64,000 nucleotides of DNA, from NCBI RefSeq assembly GCF_004366715.1, contig NZ_SOQZ01000006.1, positions 62,001 to 126,000 of the forward strand, in the 5' to 3' direction. Below, in pieces: positions 54,097-63,135 of the stretch. A program made the position numbers and the translations under genes. The notes under the pieces are model-generated. The model saw only the letters and a program-made list of their open reading frames with translations, was not told the DNA's origin and ran no database searches. This DNA is from Meridianimaribacter flavus (GTDB lineage Bacteria > Bacteroidota > Bacteroidia > Flavobacteriales > Flavobacteriaceae). Positions within the stretch are counted from its first letter, which is position 1. The number at the start of each line of letters is the position of its first letter.

Positions 54097-55272
54097 TTAA
54101 GCCGAAATGATTTGTTGATACACGTTGCTTGTTTCAATAATTTGATGAATATCGCTATCATTGACTTCCTTTTTCTTATCTGCAAAAACCAAGAAGTTTT
54201 GATAAATATCATCAAGCTGTAATTTGGTTAGTTCGTAACCAATATTTTTTGCGCGATACGCTAAAGCAGCTCGACCACTTCTAGCTGTAAGTACAATAGC
54301 AGACTCGGTAACACCAACATCTTTTGGGTCTATAATTTCGTAAGTTTCACGGTTTTTTATAACGCCATCTTGATGAATTCCAGAGCTGTGAGCAAAAGCG
54401 TTACTGCCAACAATCGCTTTGTTAGGTTGAGAGTAAACACCCATTTGTTCTTGTACTAATTGGCTAATGCCATAAAGTTCTTGTGTTACAATACTTGTGT
54501 CTAAATTTAAATAAGGGTGTTGTTTTAAAATCATGACGACTTCTTCAAGAGCTGTATTACCAGCACGTTCGCCAACACCATTAATAGTGCATTCTATTTG
54601 GCGAGCACCATTAATAACACCTTCTATAGAATTTGCTGTGGCTAATCCTAAATCATTATGGCAATGACAAGATAAAATAGCTTTGTCTATGCCTTTTACA
54701 TGTTCTTTTAAATATTTTATTTTGGCACCATACTCACTAGGTAAGCAGTAGCCTGTAGTATCAGGAATGTTTAAAACCGTTGCTCCAGCACTAATGGCAA
54801 CTTCACAAACTTTAGCAAGGAATTCGTTATCAGTTCGTCCAGCATCTTCGGCATAAAACTCTACATCTTCTACAAACGATTTAGCGTATTTTACAGCATT
54901 ATATGCACGTTCTAAAACTTTTTCGCGCGTAGAGTTGAATTTGAATTTTATATGTGAGTCTGATGTGCCTATTCCTGTATGTATTCTTGGTCTAACAGCT
55001 GTTTTTAAAGCTTCGGCAGCGACCTTAATATCATTTTCAACAGCACGTGTTAGTCCACAAACGGTAGCGTTTTTTACAATTCTTCCTATGGCAGCAACAG
55101 CTTCAAAATCTCCAGGGCTAGACACAGGAAAACCTGCTTCAATAATATCAACACCCAACATGTCTAGTCGTTCAGCAATGACCAGTTTTTGACTTGTGTT
55201 TAATTTACAACCTGGTACTTGCTCACCATCGCGAAGTGTTGTATCGAAAATTTGTACTTTATCTTTAGACAT
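54097..55272 (-). CDS. leuA: 2-isopropylmalate synthase, short form
   Basis: A 391-residue enzyme that condenses 2-oxoisovalerate with acetyl-CoA, the committed step to leucine. It has [17 protein letters not shown] at the start and the metal-binding [13 protein letters not shown] motif, with GAGERAGNT-like [15 protein letters not shown]. It ends near residue 391, without the 120-residue C-terminal regulatory domain through which leucine inhibits the long form. Homocitrate or citramalate synthase are possible alternatives, but the leuC-leuD-leuB context supports LeuA. No leader peptide with Leu codons is visible upstream (55273-55417). Confidence 0.92.
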   Translation of the reverse strand: MSKDKVQIFDTTLRDGEQVPGCKLNTSQKLVIAERLDMLGVDIIEAGFPVSSPGDFEAVAAIGRIVKNATVCGLTRAVENDIKVAAEALKTAVRPRIHTGIGTSDSHIKFKFNSTREKVLERAYNAVKYAKSFVEDVEFYAEDAGRTDNEFLAKVCEVAISAGATVLNIPDTTGYCLPSEYGAKIKYLKEHVKGIDKAILSCHCHNDLGLATANSIEGVINGARQIECTINGVGERAGNTALEEVVMILKQHPYLNLDTSIVTQELYGISQLVQEQMGVYSQPNKAIVGSNAFAHSSGIHQDGVIKNRETYEIIDPKDVGVTESAIVLTARSGRAALAYRAKNIGYELTKLQLDDIYQNFLVFADKKKEVNDSDIHQIIETSNVYQQIISA

Positions 55273-55417
55273 TAAAAAATAAATTTTTGTATTGTCTTAC
55301 GAATTTATACTTTGGATTTATGATAGCGTATAAACTCGCAACTTTGTTTACGATGTTCAAACGTATTATTTTAATTTAAAACACTGTATTTCAATTAGTT
55401 AATATTTATTTTGTTTG

Positions 55418-56962
55418 ATGACTAAAGACCAAAAAGATAATTTGTTTTCGTTGGTAAAATCCATGACCAAATCTGAAAAACGCCAATTTAAATTGTATGT
55501 TGGCAGATTGGGTGTGAATGATGATTCAAAATTTTTGAATTTGTTTAATGTTATGGATAAGTTGTCATTGTATGATGAGGTTGCTATTTTAAAAAATGCC
55601 AATATTAAAAAGCAGCAATTAGCTAATGTAAAAGCACATTTGTACAAGCAAATTTTAATTAGTTTGCGTTTGAGTCCGTCTCACCAAAACACACGTTCTC
55701 AAATAAGAGAACAGCTGGATTTTGCGTCTATTTTGTATCATAAAGGTTTGTATAAGCAGGCATTGAAAATTTTAGATAAAGCTAAAGATGTTGCGATACA
55801 GCATGAAGAAAAAAATCTAGCTTATGAAATTGTAGAGCTAGAAAAGGTTATTGAGTCACAGTATATTACACGTAGTATCAGTGGTCGTGCAGATGAACTT
55901 ACAATACAAGCCAAAGAGTTAAGTCAAGCCAATGTGATTGCCAGTAAACTCTCAAATTTATCTTTGCAGTTATACGGACTTTTCCTAAAATTTGGTTACG
56001 CTAAAAATCAAGATGATGCTAAAGAAATACAAGACTATTTTAACGCCAGATTACCTAAATATGACATTTCACAGTTAGGTTTTAGAGAAAAACTATGGTT
56101 GTATAAAGCCTATTTGTGGTATAGTTTTTTAATGCAAGATTTTTTAAACTGCTATAAATTTGCTTTAAAATGGGTGTCTCTTTTTGAGCAAAATCCTGAA
56201 ATGATTCACCTAAATCCTGTGTTTTTTATAAAAGGAAATAACTATTTGTTGGAGTCACTTTTTTACATAAAAAACAAAGATAAATTTAAAGAATACCTCG
56301 ATAAATTTGAAGATATTATAAATACGCCATCTTTCAATAAAGATGAGAATGTAGAAGCCTTATCATTCTTGTATTACAATGTAAATAGTGTGAATTACTA
56401 TTTTGTAGATGGTAGTTTTCACGAAGGCTTGCAGTTAATTCCTAAAATTGAAAAAGCACTACCAAAATATCAAGATAGAATAGATGAACACCATACCATG
56501 ATTTTCTATTACAAGTTTGCGAGTATGCATTTTGGGGCAGGAAATAATCGAGAATGTATTCATTATTTAAATAAGATAATTTCTAATAAATCGCTTTCTA
56601 TGCGTGAGGATTTACAGTGTTTTTCTCGTGTTTTAAACGTTGTGGCGCATTATGAAGAAGGTTTAGATTATCATTTGGAGCGTTTATTAAGAGATACTTA
56701 TAAGTATCTACTGAAAATCAACGATTTAAACGAGGTTCAAAAAGAAATGATTAGGTTTATTCGAGGACTTCAAGATATTTTTCCGCATGATATTAAAAAA
56801 GCATTTGTTAAGTTTCATAAACAGCTTAAGCAATACGAAAATCATCCTTATGAGCGTCGTGCATTTTTGTATCTTGATATTATTTCTTGGTTAGAAAGTA
56901 AGATTGAAAACAAGCCTGTAGCACAGATTATTAAAGAGAAATATTTAGAACAATACGCCTGA
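55418..56962 (+). CDS. Conserved helical protein of unknown function
   Basis: I do not recognise a named family. The 514-residue product has no signal peptide or membrane helix. It is almost entirely alpha-helical, with regularly spaced aromatic and hydrophobic residues suggesting TPR-like repeats (for example SILYHKGLYKQALKILDKAKDVAIQ near residue 107). The N-terminus begins TKDQKDNLFSLVKSMTKSEKRQFKLYV. I use ATG at 55418; a TTG codon precedes it directly. It is divergent from the leu operon and precedes the methionine/threonine operon. A scaffold or regulatory role is possible, but nothing shows it. Confidence 0.75.
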   Translation: MTKDQKDNLFSLVKSMTKSEKRQFKLYVGRLGVNDDSKFLNLFNVMDKLSLYDEVAILKNANIKKQQLANVKAHLYKQILISLRLSPSHQNTRSQIREQLDFASILYHKGLYKQALKILDKAKDVAIQHEEKNLAYEIVELEKVIESQYITRSISGRADELTIQAKELSQANVIASKLSNLSLQLYGLFLKFGYAKNQDDAKEIQDYFNARLPKYDISQLGFREKLWLYKAYLWYSFLMQDFLNCYKFALKWVSLFEQNPEMIHLNPVFFIKGNNYLLESLFYIKNKDKFKEYLDKFEDIINTPSFNKDENVEALSFLYYNVNSVNYYFVDGSFHEGLQLIPKIEKALPKYQDRIDEHHTMIFYYKFASMHFGAGNNRECIHYLNKIISNKSLSMREDLQCFSRVLNVVAHYEEGLDYHLERLLRDTYKYLLKINDLNEVQKEMIRFIRGLQDIFPHDIKKAFVKFHKQLKQYENHPYERRAFLYLDIISWLESKIENKPVAQIIKEKYLEQYA

Positions 56963-57062
56963 TTTTTTAAAGAGATTTTATAAAAAAAATCAAAATTATT
57001 TGGATATTAAAATTTTCTAACTGAATATTTGCACTCACAAAGTTCAAATTACTTATTGAAAT

Positions 57063-57210
57063 GTTATCAAGAAAGGTGGAGGGAATAGACCCTATGAAAC
57101 CTTGGCAACCCTTAAATTCCTATGGAAATAGGAATCTTTATTTAAGAAGGTGCTAAATTCTACTTTTTGTTATTTCGAGTATAATCGAAAATTTCAATTA
57201 GATAGATAAC
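57063..57210 (+). promoter_or_regulatory. S-box (SAM-I) riboswitch
   Basis: The closing stem GTTATC (57063-57068) pairs with GATAAC (57205-57210). Between them are the conserved pieces in order: AAGAAAGGTGGAGGGA, ACCCTATGAAACC, TTGGCAACCC, an ATTCCTAT/ATAGGAAT hairpin and AAGGTGCTAAATTC. The downstream region to 57323 has two weak hairpins (AATTACA/TGTAATT and CCTC/GAGG with a T-rich tail) that may form the expression platform. It controls the metX-thrA and metZ genes. Confidence 0.93.
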
Positions 57211-57323
57211 ACAAAACTAATTACAGTCCTGTAATTACGTAATTTCTTTTTAACATATTCTATTTAAGTCCTCACAAAAGAGGTGTTTTGACTTTTTGAT
57301 TTTTTAAAATTTATAAATCAAAC

Positions 57324-60300
57324 ATGAGCAAACTTAAATATGTTTTATTAGACAATGTCTTGCTAGAAAGCAATGTGAGCATTACAATTAAATTGTCTTA
57401 TCAAACCTTTGGAAAACCTTTAGGAGAAGCACCCATTGTAATGGTAAATCACGCACTTACCGGAAATAGTAATGTTGCTGGTAAAGATGGTTGGTGGACA
57501 GATTTAATAGGTGATAACAAAGTTATCGATACTCAAAAATATACCATTTTAGCATTCAATATTCCAGGAAATGGTTACGACGGATTTGTGGTTGAAAACT
57601 ACAAAGATTTTGTAGCAAGAGATATCGCAAACATATTTCTTTTAGGTTTAAAAGCACTACAAATTGATAAGCTTTTTGCGTTAATTGGAGGTTCACTTGG
57701 TGGTGGAATTGCTTGGGAAATGGCGTTTTTGTCACCAAATCTAGCCGAATATTTAATTCCTGTGGCAACCGACTGGAAATCTACCGATTGGTTGATTGCC
57801 AACTGCCAAATCCAAGAGCAATTTTTGGTAAACTCTAATAATCCGGTTCACGATGCACGCATGCACGCGATGTTGTGTTACCGAACGCCACAATCGTTTA
57901 AAGAGCGTTTTCAACGTAGTAAAAATGATGATTTAGAAATCTTTAATGTGGAAAGTTGGTTGTTGCATCACGGAAAAAAATTGCAAGAGCGTTTTCAACT
58001 ATCGGCTTACAAACTCATGAATCAATTACTAAAAACCATTGATGTTACACGTGGTAGAGGCGATAATGTAAATGTATTGGATATTATAAAATCTAACATT
58101 GCCATTGTTGGTGTAGATTCCGATTTGTTTTTTACCGCTGAAGAAAACCGCGAAACACAACGCCAATTGGCATTAACGCATCCTAATGTGACCTATAGTG
58201 AAATTCATTCCAGTCACGGACACGATGCATTTTTAATAGAATTTGAACAATTAGAACAGATTATAGAAGGCATTTTTAGACCTGAAACCAAAAATAAAAG
58301 AATGAAAGTATTAAAATTTGGAGGGAAATCGCTTGCTAATGGCGACGGATTAAACCGCGTGTTGTCAATTATAGAGCATAAAGTAAAAGAAGGCGAGCGT
58401 ATTGCGGTTGTGGTTTCGGCTAGAGGGAAAGCAACTGATACTTTAGAAGCTATTTTGGAGAAAGCTGCCAAAAAACAAGACTATCAAACTGCTTTTGAAA
58501 CGTTTAAAAGTTATCAAACAGAACCGTTGTCAAGTATTGATTTTACTGAAGAATTTTCAGAATTGAACAATATTTTTGAAGGCGTTAAGCTGCTTGGTGA
58601 TTATAGCGATAAAATTAAAGCGCAAGTACTATCCTATGGCGAATTATTATCTGTGAAATTGATTTCAGAATTATTAAAATCAAAAGGTATTAATGCCAAC
58701 CCAACAGATGCTAGAGTTTTGATAAAAACAGATGCTGATTATATAAATGCACAACCTCAAGATAAGCAATCTAAAGACAATGTTTTGGCGCATTTTAAAA
58801 GCTATAATGGTACAACTGTAAACGTTGTAACAGGATTTATCGGCTCTAATCAAAATGGAGAAACGACCTTGTTGGGAAGAAATGGAAGCAATTATTCAGC
58901 GTCATTATTGGCAAACTATTTAGATGCCGAAGAATTGCAAAACTACACACATGTAAATGGTATTTATACAGCAAATCCAGATTTGGTAGAAGATGCCCAA
59001 AAAATCAGGGAGTTATCCTTTAACGAAGCTAACGAATTGGCGAACTTCGGTACAAGCGTTTTACACGCTAAAACTATTATTCCGCTAGTTGAAAAGAATA
59101 TCAATCTTCGTATTTTAAATACGTTCAATCCTGAAGATGAAGGGACGTTAATCACATCAAAATCAAGCAACAAAGAGGTTACGTCTTTGTCAGTTCTAGA
59201 AGATGTTGCACTTATAAATTTAGAAGGTCGTGGTTTGTTAGGTAAAGTTGGTGTTGATGCGAGGATTTTTAAAGCGTTGAGCAATTACGGAATTAGTGTG
59301 AGTATTGTATCTCAAGGATCTTCTGAAAGAGGTATTGGTTTGGTGATAAATTCCGCGCAAGCTACACAAGCGGTTATTGCTCTAGAACGTGAGTTTGAAA
59401 CCGATTTTTACTCAAAAGATGTCAATAAAATTGAAGTGGTAGATGACGTTGCGGTGATTTCTATAATCGGTATCGAGTTAAGTTCGTTTCATAAGCCATT
59501 CAATGCGTTAATTAAAAATCAAATTACACCGTTGTTGTTTAACAATACGGTTACAGGACGTAATGTGAGTTTGGTGGTTAAAAAGACACAATTACATAAA
59601 GCTGTAAATGTAATTCATGGGGAAATTTTCGGAATTTCAAAAAAGATAAACATCGCTATTTTTGGTCACGGATTGGTTGGTGACGCTCTGATTAATCAAA
59701 TTTTAAAATCAAAAACAGAGATTGAAAAGCGTAAAGGCATTAACTTAAATGTGTTCGCCATTGCCAATTCTAAAAAACTATTGTTGGCTAAACATGGCGT
59801 TTCAGAAAACTGGAAAACCGAGATTACTTCAGCTGAAGAAAATTATAGTATTCAAGATGTTATTGAGTTTGCCAAAGCCCATCATTTTGAAAATCTTATT
59901 GCTGTTGATAATACAGCAAGCAAAGCATTTCATGAGAATTATAAACCGTTGGTAGAAGCAGGTTTCGATTTGGTATCGTCTAATAAAATTGCCAATACCA
60001 TTTCGCATGATTTTTATGCAGATTTACGTCAACATTTAAAAGAAAACAACAAGCAATACTTGTACGAAACTACGGTTGGCGCAGGTTTACCGCTAATTGA
60101 TACTATCAAATTATTACATGAATCTGGTGAGAATATTACACGTATTCGTGGTGTGTTTTCAGGAACGTTAAGTTACTTGTTCAATAACTTTTCGGTTCAG
60201 GATAAACCATTTAGCACCATTGTTCAAGAAACGATTGATAAAGGCTTTACCGAACCAGATCCACGTGAAGATTTTTCAGGAAATGATGTGGCAAGGAAAC

Positions 60301-60719
60301 TACTTATTCTAGCTCGCGAATTGGATTTGATAAACGAGTTTGATGATGTTGCTGTTCAAAATTTAATACCTGAAGCATATCGTGATATTTCGGTTGCAGA
60401 ATTTTTACAGCAATTAGATGTTCTTGATTCAGAATTTCAGAATGTAAAAGATAAACAACAACCAAATCATGTACTGCGATATGTTGGTGATTTATCTGGA
60501 GATTTACAACAAGACAAAGGAAATCTAGAAGTGAAATTGGTGTCAATTCCTGAAGATAGTGCTTTAGGGCAAGTAAAAGGAGCTGATGCTATTTTTGAAA
60601 TTTTCACCGAATCGTATGGCGAACATCCTATTGTAATTCAAGGAGCTGGAGCAGGCGCAGAAGTTACTGCAAGAGGTGTTTTTGGAGATATTTTACGCCT
60701 TTCAAAACATATTAATTAA
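57324..60719 (+). CDS. thrA: Trifunctional fusion: MetX-type homoserine acyltransferase, aspartokinase, homoserine dehydrogenase
   Basis: A 1131-residue single reading frame. Residues 1 to about 326 form an alpha/beta hydrolase like MetX, with nucleophile Ser124 in GGSLGGGIAW, Asp265 in VGVDSDLF and His298 in SSHGHDAF. Residues 327 to about 770 form an aspartokinase (KVLKFGGKS at the start, NVVTGFIGSNQNGETTLLGR, then ACT domains GLLGKVGVDARIF). Residues about 772-1131 form a homoserine dehydrogenase (INIAIFGHGLVGDALINQ, SSNKIANT, GTLSYLFNNF, GFTEPDPREDFSGNDVARK). The fusion covers entry from aspartate, formation of homoserine and its acylation. An internal ATG at 58302, at the MetX-kinase junction, could give a separate AK-HSD product. 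The S-box upstream puts all three activities under SAM control. Confidence 0.92.
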   Translation: MSKLKYVLLDNVLLESNVSITIKLSYQTFGKPLGEAPIVMVNHALTGNSNVAGKDGWWTDLIGDNKVIDTQKYTILAFNIPGNGYDGFVVENYKDFVARDIANIFLLGLKALQIDKLFALIGGSLGGGIAWEMAFLSPNLAEYLIPVATDWKSTDWLIANCQIQEQFLVNSNNPVHDARMHAMLCYRTPQSFKERFQRSKNDDLEIFNVESWLLHHGKKLQERFQLSAYKLMNQLLKTIDVTRGRGDNVNVLDIIKSNIAIVGVDSDLFFTAEENRETQRQLALTHPNVTYSEIHSSHGHDAFLIEFEQLEQIIEGIFRPETKNKRMKVLKFGGKSLANGDGLNRVLSIIEHKVKEGERIAVVVSARGKATDTLEAILEKAAKKQDYQTAFETFKSYQTEPLSSIDFTEEFSELNNIFEGVKLLGDYSDKIKAQVLSYGELLSVKLISELLKSKGINANPTDARVLIKTDADYINAQPQDKQSKDNVLAHFKSYNGTTVNVVTGFIGSNQNGETTLLGRNGSNYSASLLANYLDAEELQNYTHVNGIYTANPDLVEDAQKIRELSFNEANELANFGTSVLHAKTIIPLVEKNINLRILNTFNPEDEGTLITSKSSNKEVTSLSVLEDVALINLEGRGLLGKVGVDARIFKALSNYGISVSIVSQGSSERGIGLVINSAQATQAVIALEREFETDFYSKDVNKIEVVDDVAVISIIGIELSSFHKPFNALIKNQITPLLFNNTVTGRNVSLVVKKTQLHKAVNVIHGEIFGISKKINIAIFGHGLVGDALINQILKSKTEIEKRKGINLNVFAIANSKKLLLAKHGVSENWKTEITSAEENYSIQDVIEFAKAHHFENLIAVDNTASKAFHENYKPLVEAGFDLVSSNKIANTISHDFYADLRQHLKENNKQYLYETTVGAGLPLIDTIKLLHESGENITRIRGVFSGTLSYLFNNFSVQDKPFSTIVQETIDKGFTEPDPREDFSGNDVARKLLILARELDLINEFDDVAVQNLIPEAYRDISVAEFLQQLDVLDSEFQNVKDKQQPNHVLRYVGDLSGDLQQDKGNLEVKLVSIPEDSALGQVKGADAIFEIFTESYGEHPIVIQGAGAGAEVTARGVFGDILRLSKHIN

Positions 60720-60738
60720 AAGAAAAAAACTAAAGATA

Positions 60739-61908
60739 ATGAGCAAAGAAAACCATTTTGAAACCCAAGCGATACGCACACAAATGGAGCGTTCGCAGTA
60801 TTTAGAGCATTCAACACCATTGCACTTAACCAGTAGTTTTGTGTTTGAAGATGCCGAAGATATGCGTGCTTCATTTGCCGAAGAAAAAGAGCGTAATATT
60901 TACAGCCGATTTACAAACCCAAACACGTCAGAGTTTGTAGATAAAATTTGCAAGTTAGAAGGTGCTGAAGCTGGTTATGCATACGCAACAGGAATGTCGG
61001 CTGTGTTTTCAACATTTGCTGCTTTGTTAAATGCTGGCGATCATGTGGTGTCTTGCCGAAGCGTTTTTGGATCAACACATAGTTTGTTTACCAAATTTTT
61101 ACCAAAATGGAATATTGAAACGAGCTATTTCAAAGTAAATGAAATTGATAAAATTGAAAGCCTTATTCAACCAAATACTAAAATTCTCTATGCCGAAACG
61201 CCAACCAATCCAGCGGTTGATATTTTAGATTTAGAGTTGCTGGGAAGCATCGCTAAAAAACACAATTTACTATTGGTTATAGATAACTGTTTTGCAACAC
61301 CATATTTACAAAACCCTATTAGATTTGGAGCAGATTTGGTTATTCATTCAGCAACTAAATTAATAGATGGTCAAGGTCGTGTTTTAGGTGGTGTTACTGT
61401 TGGTAAAGCCGATTTGATTAGAGAAATTTATTTGTTTTCAAGAAATACAGGTCCAGCATTATCACCATTTAATGCATGGGTATTATCAAAAAGCTTGGAG
61501 ACACTTTCTGTTCGTGTTGATAGACATTGTGAAAATGCGTTAAAAGTAGCAGAGTTTTTAGAGTCGCATGAAAATGTGCAATTGGTAAAATATCCGTTTT
61601 TAAAATCGCATCCACAATATGACATAGCTAAAAAGCAAATGAAAAAAGGCGGTAATATTGTAGCTTTTGAAATAAAAGGAGGTGTTGAAGCCGGAAGACA
61701 GTTTTTAAACAAATTGCAACTATTGTCATTATCAGCAAATTTAGGAGATACCAGAAGTATTGCAACGCATCCAGCATCAACAACACATAGTAAATTGAAT
61801 GAAGTTGATAGACTTGAAGTTGGAATTTCAGATGGTTTGGTACGTGTGTCAGTAGGGTTGGAGCATTATGAGGATATTATTGCCGATTTAAACCAAGCGT
61901 TAGGTTGA
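60739..61908 (+). CDS. metZ: O-acylhomoserine sulfhydrylase (MetZ-like)
   Basis: A 389-residue PLP enzyme of the Cys/Met metabolism family. It converts O-acylhomoserine and sulfide to homocysteine. YSRFTNPNTSEF near the N-terminus, YATGMSAVF and the PLP Lys in SATKLIDGQGRVLGG are characteristic; the DGQGRVLGG extension is typical of MetZ. The start at 60739 gives MSKENHFETQAIRTQ. An upstream in-frame ATG would overlap the end of the fused thrA and add residues foreign to the family. It follows the fusion gene by 19 bases. Confidence 0.92.
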   Translation: MSKENHFETQAIRTQMERSQYLEHSTPLHLTSSFVFEDAEDMRASFAEEKERNIYSRFTNPNTSEFVDKICKLEGAEAGYAYATGMSAVFSTFAALLNAGDHVVSCRSVFGSTHSLFTKFLPKWNIETSYFKVNEIDKIESLIQPNTKILYAETPTNPAVDILDLELLGSIAKKHNLLLVIDNCFATPYLQNPIRFGADLVIHSATKLIDGQGRVLGGVTVGKADLIREIYLFSRNTGPALSPFNAWVLSKSLETLSVRVDRHCENALKVAEFLESHENVQLVKYPFLKSHPQYDIAKKQMKKGGNIVAFEIKGGVEAGRQFLNKLQLLSLSANLGDTRSIATHPASTTHSKLNEVDRLEVGISDGLVRVSVGLEHYEDIIADLNQALG

Positions 61909-61930
61909 TAACAGATTTTGGTTATCTTTG
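61905..61930 (+). promoter_or_regulatory. Candidate promoter of the Rrf2 regulator
   Basis: TATCTTTG (61923-61930) is a perfect TAnnTTTG that ends six bases before the ATG at 61936, so the message may be leaderless. The TTG at 61905 is at a short spacing of 15. Confidence 0.4.
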
Positions 61931-61935
61931 AATTT

Positions 61936-62343
61936 ATGCTTTCAAAGAAAACCAAATATGGCCTAAAAGCGCTAACGTATTTAGCACGACAGGAAGGAAA
62001 CAAACCTGTTCAAATCAGTGCTATTTCCGAAAGTGAAAATATCTCTAGAAAATTTCTGGAGAGTATTTTATTAACGCTTCGTAAGAATGGGTTTTTAGGA
62101 TCTAAAAAAGGTAAAAATGGAGGTTATTATCTTCTTAAAGATCCCAAGGATATTAAAATGGCACCAATCATGAGAATCCTTGAAGGTCCTATTGCTATGG
62201 TGCCATGCGTGAGTTTGAATTTTTATGAAAAATGCGATGATTGTCCAGACGAAACAGCCTGTGCTGTTCATAGCTTAATGATTGAAGTTAGGGATAGCAC
62301 ACTGCAAATTTTCAACAATAAATCATTGGCAGATTTACTGTAA
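61936..62343 (+). CDS. Rrf2-family transcription regulator with four-Cys cluster
   Basis: A 135-residue winged-helix regulator. The N-terminal half (LSKKTKYGLKALTYLA...KNGFLGSKKGKNGGYYL) is the Rrf2 DNA-binding domain. The C-terminal half has Cys91, Cys100, Cys103 and Cys109 (PC...KCDDC...AC), which may hold an iron-sulfur cluster as in IscR/NsrR. It sits directly before the sulfate reduction genes, so a role as the cysteine/sulfur sensor of that operon is likely. I place the start at ATG 61936, matching the family's N-terminus. Confidence 0.9.
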   Translation: MLSKKTKYGLKALTYLARQEGNKPVQISAISESENISRKFLESILLTLRKNGFLGSKKGKNGGYYLLKDPKDIKMAPIMRILEGPIAMVPCVSLNFYEKCDDCPDETACAVHSLMIEVRDSTLQIFNNKSLADLL

Positions 62344-62410
62344 ATCAACACTTTTTTAATTAACGCAAAGGATAACTTTAACGATTTTATTCAAATTTTA
62401 ACCTAAATAA

Positions 62411-62423
62411 TACCTGCTAGGTA
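62411..62423. promoter_or_regulatory. Palindrome TACCTGCTAGGTA upstream of cysH
   Basis: TACCT and AGGTA are perfectly inverted around GCT. It lies 12 bases before the cysH -7 element, where a regulator would contact RNA polymerase. Confidence 0.45.
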
Positions 62424-62435
62424 AATATTTTTATA

Positions 62436-62443
62436 TAGTTTTG
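62436..62443 (+). promoter_or_regulatory. -7 element of the cysH operon
   Basis: TAGTTTTG matches TAnnTTTG exactly. No TTG lies at the normal distance upstream; the TACCTGCTAGGTA palindrome takes that place. Confidence 0.5.
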
Positions 62444-62454
62444 TTTTTAATTCC

Positions 62455-62478
62455 TACTATTCCGATAGGAGTATAGTA
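62455..62478. promoter_or_regulatory. Imperfect palindrome between promoter and cysH
   Basis: TACTAT-TCC and GGA-GT-ATAGTA are inverse complements except for two extra bases on the right. The site lies just downstream of the expected transcription start, where a repressor could act. Confidence 0.4.
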
Positions 62479-62493
62479 AAAATAAAAAAATAG

Positions 62494-63120
62494 ATGATAG
62501 GACAAACGATAGATATAGCATATTGGAACCGAGTATTAAAAGATAAAACACCTGATGAAATCATTGATTGGGCATTGAGATTAACAAACAATAACATAGT
62601 AACAACAAGTTTTGGCGTATACTCTGAAGTTTTGTTAAGTACCATAACCAAGCATAGTAAAGACATAAAGGTTATTTGGTGCGATACGTTATACAATCAA
62701 CCAAGTACTTATGAACATGCTAAAAATATTACAGAGAAGTATCATTTAAATCTTCGCAAGTATCAATCGTTATTGAGTAAAGAAGAGGTTGAAAAAACTA
62801 TAGGTTTTCCATCATTAGAAGATGATAATTTCGATCAGTTTTCAGAAGTTGTAAAATTAGAACCCTTCAAAAGAGCTTTAAAAGAACACAATCCTGAAGT
62901 ATGGTTTACGAATATTCGTGTAAGACAAACCGAGTTAAGAAATAAGAAAGATATTTTAAGCTTAAGTAAAAACGGCATTTTAAAAGTGAGCCCATTTTAC
63001 TATTGGACAGATGCCGATTTAGACGCTTACGTAACAAAGCATAATTTAACCAAAAACGTCGATTATTTCGACCCAATAAAAGCACTTCAAAGTAGAGAGT
63101 GCGGAATTCATTTACAATAA
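62494..63120 (+). CDS. cysH: Phosphoadenosine phosphosulfate reductase-type sulfonucleotide reductase
   Basis: A 208-residue cytoplasmic enzyme that reduces activated sulfate to sulfite. SFGVYSEV (residues 39-46) is the PP-loop, and ECGIHLQ at the C-terminus carries the catalytic Cys. The paired cysteines that bind an iron-sulfur cluster in APS reductases are absent, so PAPS is the expected substrate. It follows the Rrf2 regulator by 150 bases that hold a promoter and two palindromes, and precedes a sulfite/nitrite reductase by 15 bases. Confidence 0.93.
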   Translation: MIGQTIDIAYWNRVLKDKTPDEIIDWALRLTNNNIVTTSFGVYSEVLLSTITKHSKDIKVIWCDTLYNQPSTYEHAKNITEKYHLNLRKYQSLLSKEEVEKTIGFPSLEDDNFDQFSEVVKLEPFKRALKEHNPEVWFTNIRVRQTELRNKKDILSLSKNGILKVSPFYYWTDADLDAYVTKHNLTKNVDYFDPIKALQSRECGIHLQ

Positions 63121-63135
63121 AAAAAGCGACGCACC

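Noticed and set aside
55273-55417. Search for a Leu-rich leader peptide before leuA
   Set aside because: No short frame with repeated Leu codons and no terminator/antiterminator pair is visible in the 145 bases.
60676-60738. Longer version of metZ overlapping the thrA fusion
   Set aside because: The extra 21 residues are out-of-frame reading of the thrA end and do not match the family.
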